Origin: Liolophura sinensis
Lineage: Eukaryota > Mollusca > Polyplacophora > Chitonida > Chitonidae
Reading direction: 5' to 3'
Assembly: GCF_032854445.1 (NCBI RefSeq)
Contig: NC_088300.1
Span: 41,506,458 to 41,570,457 of the forward strand
Length of the DNA: 64,000 bases
A program made the translations under genes and the position numbers. Of the stretch, positions 48,201-60,400 are shown piece by piece (the first letter of the stretch is position 1; every line of letters begins with the position of its first letter). The notes under the pieces are model-generated. The model had not been told where the DNA came from. It saw nothing but the letters and a program-made list of their open reading frames with translations, and made no database searches.

Positions 48201-51200
48201 TTGCAGGACGGATTTCCACTACTCTTTTATTTAGTACTGCTTCACTGAGACGACTTACCGAAGGCAAGTAAGCCACCCCGCCCCGCCTGAGCCATTATAC
48301 TGATACAGGTCAACCAGTCGTTGCACTATCCCCTTCATGCTGAACACCAAGCGAGGAAGTTACAACTTCCTCTTTTAAAGTCTTAGGTGTGACTCGATCA
48401 AGGATTGATCCTGGATCTACCGGTCAGATGAGTAAGAAGGGGTTCTAATGATTGCAAACATATATTGAAATCCAAAACATCACTTCAAGGAGAATGTTTT
48501 GAGTTTTCTCAGACAAGCAACAACTTATGTCATTTACCATATTCACTTTATACTGATCAAAGGGGGGTTTTGTCCGCTGGGGTTTTGTCTGCCAGGGCTT
48601 TTGTCCGTCCGCCAATGCCCCCCCCCCCCCACTCTTGATCAGTAAGGTTTTATGCTTGAAACCAGACCCTGCTGTAGTATTAGAACATTTTCAAATGATT
48701 TATGTTTGTAGCTGCATTATAAATCTACCTGTGGTTTACCTGTGTGATGATCTTTTGTTACAGATGTTGATCTACACAGCTCCTGCTGCCCTGGTGACCT
48801 TACTGGCAACATTTGGTGTGTGTAGTTCTGTCCCTCCAACCCCACCCACAGCTAGTGCAGCAGAGTCCTCAGAGCCTTTCTGTAAAGGCTTAAAGAGAGT
48901 GAGCTCAAAACTACCTGTTGTGCATGTGGAAATCTTCTCTTTGTAAAAATGTACTTCAAAAGAATGTGATGTTTCACGGTCAAACTGGTTCAGCTGTGTT
49001 ATCCAGTTTGTAGAGTGAGGTGGGGTTCTCTCCCCTTCGCTTGTTTTGGTTACCTCCGACTTGACCACCACCAGTCCGATATAATGGAGATATTGTTGAT
49101 CAAGGCATAAAATATTTATAAACAAAGATGACAGAAGTACATTAATGTTTTTTGATGTATGGTTACTATCAAATTAAAACTTGTGATTTCTACATGTAGT
49201 TATTCCACTGATACAGCAAATATGTAAGTTCTTTGTGAGCAAATATCTTCACATAACAACGTAAATGTTTTGTTATAGATGAGGAAGATGAAGTCATACT
49301 GGATTCTGTGTTTTGTCTTTGGTGGGGGCCTTGGTCTGGTTACAACACTAAGCACTCTCTTTGAACAAATATTATGTCCCAGAAACTACACAGATGTAAG
49401 TACACCACACCAAGTATATGTTGTATGTACATCCATCAAGCAAGTGTGAAACTGTAGTATGACAGGCATTACTGTTCCCGTAGAACCATAGTTGTTGTGT
49501 GCAATGGTGTCTTTTGGCTTGCTACTTGACTTCGCCATTTTCATATCTGAGATCTCTAAATATTTGATCAAAATTTATTTTGTTGAATGTGTTTTTGAAG
49601 ATGGCTTTGAAATCCAGGTGTTCCTCATATGGCACCTGCACAGCACAAATCATTGGTTATTTATTCACAGCTCTTGGTTGATTTAGGAAGTTCTGGTATA
49701 TGGCCAAGTAAACGGGGTTAACTTTAGAACATGACATTGTTTCTTTTCCAGAGTTTCTCCGGTCTCTGTGGCGCTCTGATGATAGCTGGTGGTATCGTGG
49801 GTGCAGGAATTGCTGGGGCATATGTTGACAAAACCAAAAAGTTTGAAGAAGTTGCCAAATTGGCCTGGGCTTTGGCAGCTCTTAGTCTTATAGCCTTCAC
49901 AGAAGTGAGTGTTCACAAATATGCACGTAAATAATGACAGTGCTTGAATTTTAACTTTTATTTTATGCATTGCTTGTGTTTAAGGTTAAGCAAATAAAGT
50001 ATGGGTGCAAATCAGGGAATGGTTTTGGATAACATACTCTTGTCTATTGGACATGCCTATTGGACATGCCTGTTGGACAGTTTCTGGTTTTTCAGAGGAT
50101 ATTTTCCTACTTCTGCTTAGGTTACATCTTTACAGTGTAATACAGTGTACTATATGCTGACAAATACTAACGTACAAAGCACAAAATTTTATTCAGCTTC
50201 AACTTTCATTCTCATGTCTCCTGACCTAAACATGTATGGACATCATTCAGGAATGACCTGGCAGACTTCAACAAAAAAAAACTTTGCAGTATTCAACAAG
50301 AAATTTGTGAGTTCTTCAGTAAAAGCATTTTATTTTCAAGCATTTTTAAAAGTATGAAATACTGTACACCTGTTTGAGCATTTTTGTAGTTGAAGTTGCT
50401 GAATTATTCACATCATTGTTGTAGGTATCAAGACTGAGAGGGATGGAGGTAGCCATTGCTGTGACGGTCACCCTGTTTGGATTTTTTGGCTTCTCTCTCT
50501 ACCCTATTAGTCTGGAGTTAGGTGTGGAGTGTACATACCCAGTGGCTGAGGCTACAAGCGCAGGCTTCCTTATCATCTCTGGGTAAGAGATCAGATGCCA
50601 AGTTGTCAGTTGATACATGAAAGATACATGTTTCGTATCATCAAAATTATCAAAATTACTGATTTAGAACAGCTGTAATTTTTCAACCTTTTCTCATGCT
50701 TGCAAGATGTTAACCATATTCTGAGGGCATTGTTCTGTGTACGTGTAGATTAATAAAATTATACAATGTACTTTGTGATGTGCTGAAATTAGTGGACCCA
50801 ACTAATGTTGTTTGTCTCCAAAATCAAATTAAAAAGGTGTATAAATTAATGCAAGTTGCTCTTTCATATGTGAGAAGGTTGAGGAATTATGGAACTTTCA
50901 GCACTGTAAATGACTTATTGATGAATCCAAAATGTTTCATTTTTAAGGGCAAGGAAATGTAATAAAATTTTACTTTTGGTGCTAAGACTTAAATTTTGCC
51001 ATTAGGCTCTCATGCTACCTTTCAGACACATACCTTTCAGATCTTCAAAACACATCTAAGATCAACAGAAATCTCAGAACCAGGCAGAGTGTAAGATGAC
51101 CATAGCAACTATGCAGTTTTCTATCAATGTGAAAATCAGCATTCAAGAAATGAGATAAAGAGCAAAAATAATGCATCAGAATAAAGCTCATAGTTGACTA

Positions 51201-52398
51201 AACATAGCATGTAAAAGTTGCATTGATGTCCTCACTGTTTCTGTTTCAGACAAATACAGGGTATTGTGTTTATAATAGTTATGGGTTTGTTAGCCCAAGA
51301 CCTGCCGTCAGGACAGCAGTTCCTGCCTAATGGCTGTGTACAGAACTCCACCTCTGTGGATCAGATTATCCCCCAGGATTATACAGGTGAGGAGAGAACC
51401 GCTTCCAGCAGGGGGTGATGCCAGTCGTTAAGCAATATTCAACTATATCATAGTTTCCCGAGGGCGTTGCCTGGTTTCCTCCCACCATAATGCTGGTCGC
51501 AGTCGTATAAGTGAAATATTCTTGAGCACAGCATAAAACTCTAATAAAATAAGTAAATAAATAAATAAATAAAACAATCAAAATTTTTTTACAGTTGGCT
51601 ACAATACCACAGACCTCAAGTGAAATTCGGAAAAGATAAATGTATCTTAGCAGTGAATATTTTAGACCTATATGGACTGTATTTATATATCAATAAATAA
51701 CCCTCCAACATGATAGTGCACACAGTAATTTTGTCAGTGGTGATAATTTACAATAATAATGCATTTGAAAGACATGCTGTAACCAATGCTTTTGATACAT
51801 ATACAGTAGTTAATGGAATTTAAACTTACAAAGTAAGTGATACTTTTGAAAGTAATGTAATAGTTACATTACTTACATAATACTTGTAACTTTTTATTTG
51901 TTTGAAATTTATGAAGTAATTAATAAAATTTAAACTACATGTAATGTACTGATGCATTGAATAATGCACTTCAAACTGATGGATTTACACACTGGATGTT
52001 GATACAGAAATTGATGCTATTTAAAATTGATGTTATAGAGGTTGGTGGATTATAAATCTAAATCTAAATCCCACTGTACACCAGATTAAACGTGAAAATG
52101 GATGGTGTAATTTTGGCTTTTTACTGCAACATGTATGTAGACCACTAGCTGAATAATATTTAAAGATCTTTGATTTGTGTGGTCTGACAGATGATATCCC
52201 ACCTCTAATGGTGAGTGAAAGGTTTTGATTATAGTTTTCTTTCTCTTTTTTGCAGTGCCAAACCTCTCTGCTTCTGGGTTGACAGTATTTTTTGTGATAG
52301 TTTTCCTGATGTTTTTTAAGGCTGATTACCGAAGACTGAGGGCTGAACAAAAAATTGAGGCTGAAAAAATTCTCACCTTCAGCTCAAGGAACATTTGA
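45292..52398 (+). CDS. SLC49A3: SLC49A3 (MFSD7)-type major facilitator transporter, complete, 10 exons, 493 aa
   Basis: Exons: 45292-45477, 46455-46613, 47177-47393, 47857-47933, 48764-48898, 49279-49395, 49752-49904, 50425-50582, 51250-51386 and 52256-52398; GT/AG throughout, phases consistent, 1482 bases to TGA. SLC49 proteins are 12-helix membrane transporters related to FLVCR1/2; the substrate of SLC49A3 is poorly known. Visible signatures: YKRRWFYVLVVALLNISNA (TM1), NWLSLVYLVASIP (TM2), a motif-A-like loop IDTMGLR, QRATANTLASM, NPVGILLANVLSP, SVPPTPP, the most diagnostic block SFSGLCGAL followed by YVDKTKKF, LELGVECTYPVAE, and a C-terminal FFKADYRRLRAE. The cytosolic tail is short compared with mammalian SLC49A3. 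Introns carry a truncated SINE-2 copy in antisense and a SINE-1 fragment in sense. A poly(A) signal lies at 52737-52742. Confidence 0.95.
46860..47095 (+). mobile_element. Interspersed repeat fragment in SLC49A3 intron 2
   Basis: The segment with GTGTAATGTGACTGGATGAG, GGTGTCATGTCTGATGTCTT and TGGCATGATACTTCAGTGGC, ending in ACGATGTTAGACACC, resembles tRNA-derived SINEs of molluscs from memory. No second copy exists in this window, so the assignment is tentative. Confidence 0.45.
48096..48429 (-). mobile_element. 5'-truncated SINE-2 copy in SLC49A3 intron 4
   Basis: Minus orientation (antisense to the gene). Very similar to the 30971 copy but ending at GGATCTACCGGTC, without the tRNA-like head. 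A short duplication GAGTAAGA flanks it (48088-48095 and 48430-48437). Confidence 0.9.
51400..51574 (+). mobile_element. SINE-1 3' half in SLC49A3 intron 9
   Basis: Plus orientation. CCTGGTTTCCTCCCACCATA, ATGCTGGTCGCAGTCGTATA, then AAGTGAAATATTCTTGAGCA and a (AAATA)n tail. It starts within about 60 bases of the exon 9 donor; the first 45 bases are diverged. Confidence 0.85.
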
Positions 52399-52815
52399 CA
52401 TGGAGAAAGCTGAAATGGGAAAATTTTTGAGTGAGACTTTAAAAAGTGCTAATCATGGCTTCAGTCTTTGGCAGCTCATATGGCATTCCAGTGCAGATAC
52501 ATACCTGAAACACGCAAAGCTGAGATTTTAACTGTCTATAATTTCAATCTGTCTCGCTACTCATACAGGTATCTTAGTATTAACAGGTCAGTATATCCCA
52601 TTTTGGTTCTGCAAAATTCCACCTCCATGACTACCAGTAATATTTCTATATTTCTATTTATCCATTTCTCTATTTTTTAATACATGATAACTGGGAACTA
52701 TTTTAACCCACTATATCCCAATCAGAAAAATCTGAAAATAAAATTTAACTGGATGTTACAAAAGCCACATCTACATCTACATGTAGTAGCCTCTCCCTAC
52801 GCTGCTGTCTCGGTG

Positions 52816-52903
52816 ACATGTACTACAGTAGATATAAGGATTAGCAGCTTCTGGAATTAAAGGTCTTCGATTTCCAAAAGCTTGGTTTAGAAGGTTTGGA
52901 AGA
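52816..52903. repeat. Left copy of a direct repeat flanking the assembly gap
   Basis: GGTGACATGTACTACAGTAG continuing to CAAAAGCTTGGTTTAGAAGG is repeated almost exactly at 53107-53200 on the other side of the N run. Confidence 0.95.
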
Positions 52904-53103
52904 NNNNNNNNNNNNNNNNNNNNNNNNNNNNNNNNNNNNNNNNNNNNNNNNNNNNNNNNNNNNNNNNNNNNNNNNNNNNNNNNNNNNNNNNNNNNNNNNN
53001 NNNNNNNNNNNNNNNNNNNNNNNNNNNNNNNNNNNNNNNNNNNNNNNNNNNNNNNNNNNNNNNNNNNNNNNNNNNNNNNNNNNNNNNNNNNNNNNNNNNN
53101 NNN
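52904..53103. other. Assembly gap of exactly 200 N
   Basis: Two hundred unresolved bases, a likely placeholder length. It is flanked by near-identical sequence on both sides, so it may be an unresolved tandem repeat or an allelic overlap that failed to merge. Confidence 0.98.
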
Positions 53104-53200
53104 TTCTTGGTGACATGTACTACAGTAGATATAAGGATTAGCAGCTTCTGGAATTAAAGGTCTCCCATTTCCAAAAGCTTGGTTTTAGAAGGTTTGAAGA
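53104..53200. repeat. Right copy of the direct repeat flanking the assembly gap
   Basis: Near-identical to 52816-52903, with small differences (TCTTCGA against TCTCCCA; one extra T in GGTTTTAG). Confidence 0.95.
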
Positions 53201-56200
53201 GCTTATGGAAGCAGGAAAGCTCAAATCAAGCACTACGGCAGGTATATTCAAATCTAATCGACCCCAGAAGTAATATCTGCTTCCAGTCTGGTCTCTCTTT
53301 AAATAGAGAAGTTAGTTCTTAGTGCCAGTAAAAGTGTCCTTTTCAAAACTAAATACCATTTAAGATCTGACTTTGTTTCCCAAAATATGGGAGCAAGAAT
53401 TGAGTTGAACAGACGAGCTAGAAATAGGTCATTGATTGACCTAAACTTTCATCCATGAATAAGTTGCTCCTCTTGAGTGTTTCTGAGAGTTGTGTTGATC
53501 TTGAATAGAAAGGTGTTGAAAAGTTTTGGAAAGTAGAATGATATCCTACTGAAAAATGTATATTTCAGTACCAAATATAGTAAGCAACACATCAGAACAG
53601 AGAGCAGATCTGACATGGGTGAGATTGAACGAACTAGCGAAAAGCCGTCGACGTGTCTGCCGTTGCCTGTCTTGCCTGAAGTCCGCCACCATCTTGATAC
53701 TGGTGCTGTAATGAAGAAAACAAACAATTGTGTTCGTAGATGTTTTACTGTCATGTAGACTGGAACAAACAGTGCCTTGGAACAAAGACGTGGTTTGGAA
53801 TATAAAGTCCATATTCAAATACATGTATGTGTAAATTGAGTGGACAATTGTAGTTTTTGACCACATGTTTGTAGGCTTTGTAGAATTGAATAGTGGAGAT
53901 ATGTTTGTGGCTTTGTCAAACGGAACATCATTGGATGTACCTATCTGTGACCAGTCATTTGTATTCAAGTCATATCTCTTGTAATCAATAATCAACAGTG
54001 TCACAATAATGATTCACTTCTGAGGAACATGATTGGTTTTGGTCCTGATGAGGTCAAATTGTTTCATAGGTTATATGAATTATTCAACCATTGTTTACAG
54101 ATCTACTTTTTTTTTACTTCATTTCATGAATTCTTTTTTAAATCTTAATATAATTCTGTGATAGTCATCTGTAGCAGTTGTTATGTCTTTTTTTCTTCTT
54201 ATTTTTCCATTTATTACCTTCATAGTCATCTACCTGTATATTACAACCTAAGGCTTTTTATATTATTTCAGTACCTGAATGGAAAAAAGTTTGAAATTGA
54301 AAAATTAAATCGTGAAAAACAGAGTGTAACACATATGTTGATGAAACAATTTTGGTAAACTCTGTCAGGAAAAGAAGAGCAGTGATGGAGATATTTGAGA
54401 CAACTAAGAATGAATGGCATTCAGAAAAAATATCGTCACAGAAGTTTCCTGCGCTAAGTTATGTTCTCGATCTAGAAGGAAAATTATTACGGCAGGGACC
54501 TATTTAACAGGACTACGAATACCATTGGTAACTGCGATAGTAACCTTCAGATAACCAGGTTTAGACAAAAACTCTCCCCATTAAGAGAAAGACCTTGCCA
54601 ATGACGAAATTATTAAGTTAAACTTTTGACTTAAAGACATTAGGGAGTTCATCTGATTTCCAGAGCAACCTTCAAGTAACAGTCTCGTGTTAAAACTTTT
54701 TATCTCCCACTATCAATCGGTTATTAAGTATCCAGCTCCCTATAGTTTCTGTGGAAAATGTGGCGCTCATAAACGCCTTCGCTGCTTGCAGGTCGATGTT
54801 ACCCGTGTTCGACAAAGAAAGATATCAGATAATAGATAGACTTTAATAAATACTTTAAATGACGGTTCCTCCTGATTTTGTCATATAGTAAACGATATCT
54901 GATATTTCTGCAGACAACTGTAACTGTTGAATTTGGACGGTTGGGTAAAGTTGCCGCGAATCTTTGGTGCCTCCAGAACAGGCATTCAGGAAATGGCATT
55001 TCCAGTGTTCGTCCATGTAAATAATTCATATGCTTTGTGAATATTGGTAGATGTATGGTTTCGGTGCTTGTCATAGATTGATATCACATTTTTACAGTAT
55101 CTCTGGTCTTTTGGATTGACATTGGTATATTTCCAGCCGTGCGCTAGGGCGTGCACTTTTATTTCGGGGCCCTCTTAGACGAAGCGTCTTAACGTTACGA
55201 GCACGTAACTACCATGGCAACCAGCAATGTAGGTATTACGTCGTTATGGCCGTTGCGTGCTCATATCAAAACGTTGAGTAGGCTTCGTATAAGTGGTCCT
55301 TGATGGCTGTATCTGTAATGGCTAGCGAACAACTTTGCGTACCGTCAGTGGGATTACAGAGTACGAAGCGGTTGATGAACAACGCATATTCACTGAGATT
55401 ACCTTGTGCGGCTTTAGACGACAATGCGATGACCAGATACGATCAACAAGGAATCGTTAAGCGGGTGTACCGGTACTTTTAGTGTTAAGTGATATAGCGG
55501 TGTTCAGTGGACCTCGTGGTGTTCGATGGGCATGCCATTACTTCTACTGTTTGGCGGGCAGTACTCGTTTGGCAGACCGCGTATCTATTTTCTCATATCT
55601 GCGCAATCGTAAGAGTCAAGACAATTTCATGTCGACTGCTGAAGGAATTTCTTGTACAAGACCCTTTGGTAACGTAAAAACTCGTTTTCAACCCATCAAG
55701 ATACAGTATACTGACCAAAACGTATATGAATTTGTGTGATTACGAAAGTGTAAGGTACTTTTACTACGTCTTCAATGCATGCATGGTTATAGCTGCAATG
55801 TGTTTATGTCTCAAATATTTGATTGAAGATAGCATGACAATTGTATCAATCTACTTTTTAGTCCAGAAATGCTGTATTTCACCTAAAGTTTGGGAAGGCC
55901 CATATAACAGTGCACTTTCGGAATCACATTAACGCCTGACAAGGATACTTTTGAAGGCCTGACAATGATGTTTCTGATTTCTGTTAAGAAATCAATCAAA
56001 CCTCATAAAAAAAAAATTATGTGACCCTAATAGGTGGACGAATCAATCAAAATCAAACCAAATGCGTCATTTGAAAAATGCTAAACTGAAACCCAGTAAT
56101 TAGACAATTGCAGAAAGCAGATCATGTTATAGCCCGTGTGTTGTTTTAAATTCACAAGCAGTCTATACATGCGATTATAGCGATGCGAAAAGTCACAAAT

Positions 56201-57408
56201 TTGTCGGTCCGATGGGTCATAAAGACTTCAGTTCATGTTTTACATACACACATGCACATTGATGGAAACGTTAACTCTACACTAATGATTCTATATAGCT
56301 TTCACGGCATCTAGATCTGAAATATATAGGCCTGCAGAAGTTCCATTGATTGTGACTGTTCAACGTCATCTCCAGGGAATCATTTAGAAACCTTCAAATT
56401 GGGTCATACTTCAACAAAAAAGTGTCGCTTAATATTGATAAGGGGAACACGTATTATTCGAACATAGATATATGGTAAGCGAGCAATATCGACGGCTCTT
56501 TCGTGACAAACTATAGTCAAATGCCAAGAGGCAGTGTACAAAAAAAGTCTTCTTCCTCTTGATTCACACCGCTGTGTTTATGTATATGTACACGTATCAT
56601 CGCGAGACACCCACCCGTTTCTCTTCAGGAAAACTGTTTGAAGATTACTCATCTTTTGACACTTGTTCAATTCGCCACGTAACCGAAAAAATATGTCTGC
56701 ATCAATACAAAAGTATTTTTTTTTTTACTTTTATCAACTATATATGGCCCTGTGGATACCATAATTAATTGGCCTGCGTGTGGAACCTTCATTACAGATA
56801 GGGCTAAAGTACGCGCAGCAATGCATACCAGAATTATGCGCTTCCTGAAGATAATCTAACGGAACCACTCAGCTTATATAGTTCCCACCTTCCAAGATAC
56901 TTATAGACGATTTTTTTCCAGCTTCTGTAAGATGTACAACGGGTGCAAACGTACATAAGCCTATATTTATATATTATCCATGTAGCGCCTCCCACCTCGC
57001 GCGCGCACCACCCCCCCCCCCCCCACCCCCAACTATGCCGACAGCACCACGTCTAGTTGAAATAACTTAGATAACATTTTTCTACTTGTTTGTGCTTTAC
57101 CGCATTCGTGAGATCGTTTAAGAAACGTGAAGAAACTAACCATTAGAGAATATTTGTCTATAATTCCCAACACCGACTACCAACCCCCGGCGCCGACTTA
57201 TGAACTTCCTTTCCAATGCATGACAAATATGTTCTTAGCAATTGGTGTAGCTCATCACATGAGATGAGTGCCCACGAAGCATGAGGCAGGCCTCCACAGA
57301 CACGCCCGGGGAGAGGGCTGACTGATAATACTACACTAACGTCTATTTTTAACCCGGGATGAGGATACACGGCGTCTAAGACACACTACAAGCCATCTCT
57401 CCGGAAAG
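53201..57408. other. Intergenic stretch, no confident gene
   Basis: Two CpG-richer islands stand out, near 53620-53700 and 55150-55680. Short open frames occur at both (minus 53546-54004; plus 55300-55482 and 55482-55739), but none has a recognised domain or clear splice partners. An imperfect RFX/X-box-like palindrome (ACTACCATGGCAAC, 55208-55221) lies 90 bases before the plus-strand frame. A poly-C tract is at 57011-57024. The AKR promoter should lie just before 57409. Confidence 0.4.
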
Positions 57409-60400
57409 ATGGCTTCCCAACAACAAAAAGTTGTTCGCTTGAACACTGGGGCTTCTATGCCAATCGTAGGACTGGGAACATTTCAGGTATGTTAAACAAT
57501 GCTTGTTCCACTGATTCTAATTTAATATGCCTTCGGTATTTCCACAAATCGGGTCCACATCTACGAATTTACGATGCGAAAGTCCACTGGAACTTTGTAA
57601 CTTTAGACTCGACTACGTTAAGATGCACCATATAAAGTCATGGGATCAGATAAGGGGAGACAACTTTAAGCACTTGAAATTTAATTTTTCTCCTTTAAAT
57701 CACATTTTTTTTCATTGATTTCCATCTTCGTTGAACTGATTTAATGCCAAATTAGCAATCTATAAGGTGCTGTGGCACCATGCAAATACTGTTTTTGAAT
57801 TTGTAAATGGAACGGAAAGTTGAAATAATCCCATATTTGATTGGAATTTGGATTAAAGTAAGCTCACATCCTTAATTACCCCCCCTTGAGTGTGCCTGAT
57901 TTGTGGAATTTGGCAACTTTTGTCTGTTCTGGTGTTTACTTCGTTCGTTTGAAATTCAAGACCTGAGAATGTTTGTAAAATGACTCAAGAGTTTATTGTT
58001 TAATGAACAATAATCCTTCTCAACATAATCAGGGCCCGTACCTATCAAGTAACTCAAGACTTATGTTATAATGTACATTATTACGTACATTGTTCTACAG
58101 TCAAGAATCAGTGTGCAAATTTTAACCTTTCAAGAACAAAAACATTTTATTTGTAGTTGTGTTTGATTTAAGTCTTAATATGTTTGACAAATATGGACTC
58201 AGGTTTGTAATCAACTACCTAACTAAAGATAGGCGAACTGACGTATTCCTAGGCCACAACAAACGTTTGTCAACATTACGCCAGTCTCTCTACCGATATA
58301 AAAGTGCCTCACCATCTTTATAATCAGTAGTAAAGAATATAACAATATCTCATTTTCTAGGTGAAGGGTGAAAATGCGTGTAAATTGATAGAGGCTGCCA
58401 TTGATGCAGGTTACCGTCACATCGACACAGCCCAGACGTACGAGAATGAGAAGAAAATAGGCGAAGCAATCCAGAAGAAAATAGACAAGGGTGTTGTGAA
58501 GAGAGAGGATTTGTTTATCTCAACTAAAGTATGTACACTAAATATCACTGCATGTATGTCAGTTATACATGTGGTTCTGTGTGTAAATGATTGATTGTAC
58601 AGGCACCTGAGCAGACCCATTACTGGCCTTGTTCCATTATTCGCTCGTACACAAAGATGAATGTGGGCAGTAGCAGTTAGTGTTCTGGGTGTGGTTATTA
58701 TAAAGAGAGTATAGTTTTGTTGTTTTTATGACAACAGAGAGAAATCAAGGAATGTAGACATGACAGTTTCTTCAAAGTAGCCCTATCATTACCTGGTAAT
58801 ATGAAACCATTCATGCCACATCTTTAATACTACAAGATAGAAAGGTTATACATGTACCCTAGTTCTTCTAAAATTTGGGACAGGTATTAGTAGTGATGAA
58901 AGTAGAATATTACATTTACAAGCCTTTTGAAAAGTAAAGATATGAGTATGTTGTTCATTAGATGGTCTAACCGTGTGAGAAAAAAGAAACTCAGTATTCC
59001 TGCTAGAAGTACATATATATTGACTAAAATGAGGAGGCCAGGTGTCCCAAATTTTAGAAGATGTAGGATATGTATGTCTTTTGGTGTGAGTTATTTTAAT
59101 GCATAGACAGATGGCGGTATAATTTATGCCTGTTGACATGTGACAAGATCAGAATTTTCAGTCATTTCTTTTGAAGAATGATCAATCAACAATTAAGTGT
59201 CCTGTTTGCCTTTCAGCTACCAGCAGCCTGCCTGGGTAAAGATGCAGTCAAACCCTGCCTGCTCAAATCTCTCAAGGAACTCAACTTGAAATATGTAGAC
59301 CTATACCTCATTCACATGCCTTTTGGTTTAAAGGTAAATGACTTCATTTTTAAAACTTGATTCTTCTAGTGTTCAGTACATCATTACCTACAATGTTTAT
59401 TATCTGGATGAAATAAGTAAAATAATATTTCTAACAAAAATTTTTTCAGACACCATTAGTGAGTTCATACTGGCTTCCTCTTTGGTTGAACCTGAGGAGG
59501 TCAGCCAACTACCTGCAGATGGGCTTGGGTTTCCGGCGGGCTCTGCCCACTTTCCTTCCAACACAATGCTGGTCGCCATCAAATAAAAGTGAAATATTCT
59601 TGAATATGGCCTGAAGCACCAATCATATGAATAAATAAGTTTGAGCAGTAATGTATGTAATCTATTTATGTTTGTTGTAATGCAACAACTTACGCTCAGT
59701 GAACATGTTGTTTGTCTTTATATTCTCAGAACAAAGGGGATGGTACACTTTTCCCGACAACAATGGATGGAAAGTTGCTTCTTCAGATTTATGACATCAC
59801 TGAAACGTGGAAGGTGTGTGTATGGATAAATAGAGGATATTGCACAGTGAAGGTTGAATGCCATAAATATTTTTAGAGTGAGAGGTGAAAATGGAAACCC
59901 ACAAGACCTTCACTGTGCAATATTCTATTTATTATTTATATTTTGACAAATATCATGATTTTGTGTATTTGAACAAGTTTAAGCAATGTTTTTAGCTGTA
60001 GGCCATTGCAGACTTGTGTATATAGCATGACGTCGCACATGACATCTTGTATGATGTCGTGTTTTGTTGCATGATGTAAGAAATGTTAAAGTTGACTGAA
60101 CTTGTATTATGACATCATTCTGCTTTATGGAACCTCATAAAACAAAATGTTTCACCTTTATATAAATAATAATCAAATTAATTAAATAAGTCTTAGGACC
60201 ATTTTTTAAAGCTTATGGCTAATAAGTTTTGGTTTTAAGTATTTTTGACACAATTTTTGAAAGAATCAACAAGATTAGGCATGTTGAGTTTTTGCTGTGG
60301 GTTTTGATGTAATGACTTATTCATGCTCTATCCATATACAGTATTTATCTATATATTTGTAGGCCATGGAACAGTTAGTTGACCAAGGTCTCACAAAGGC

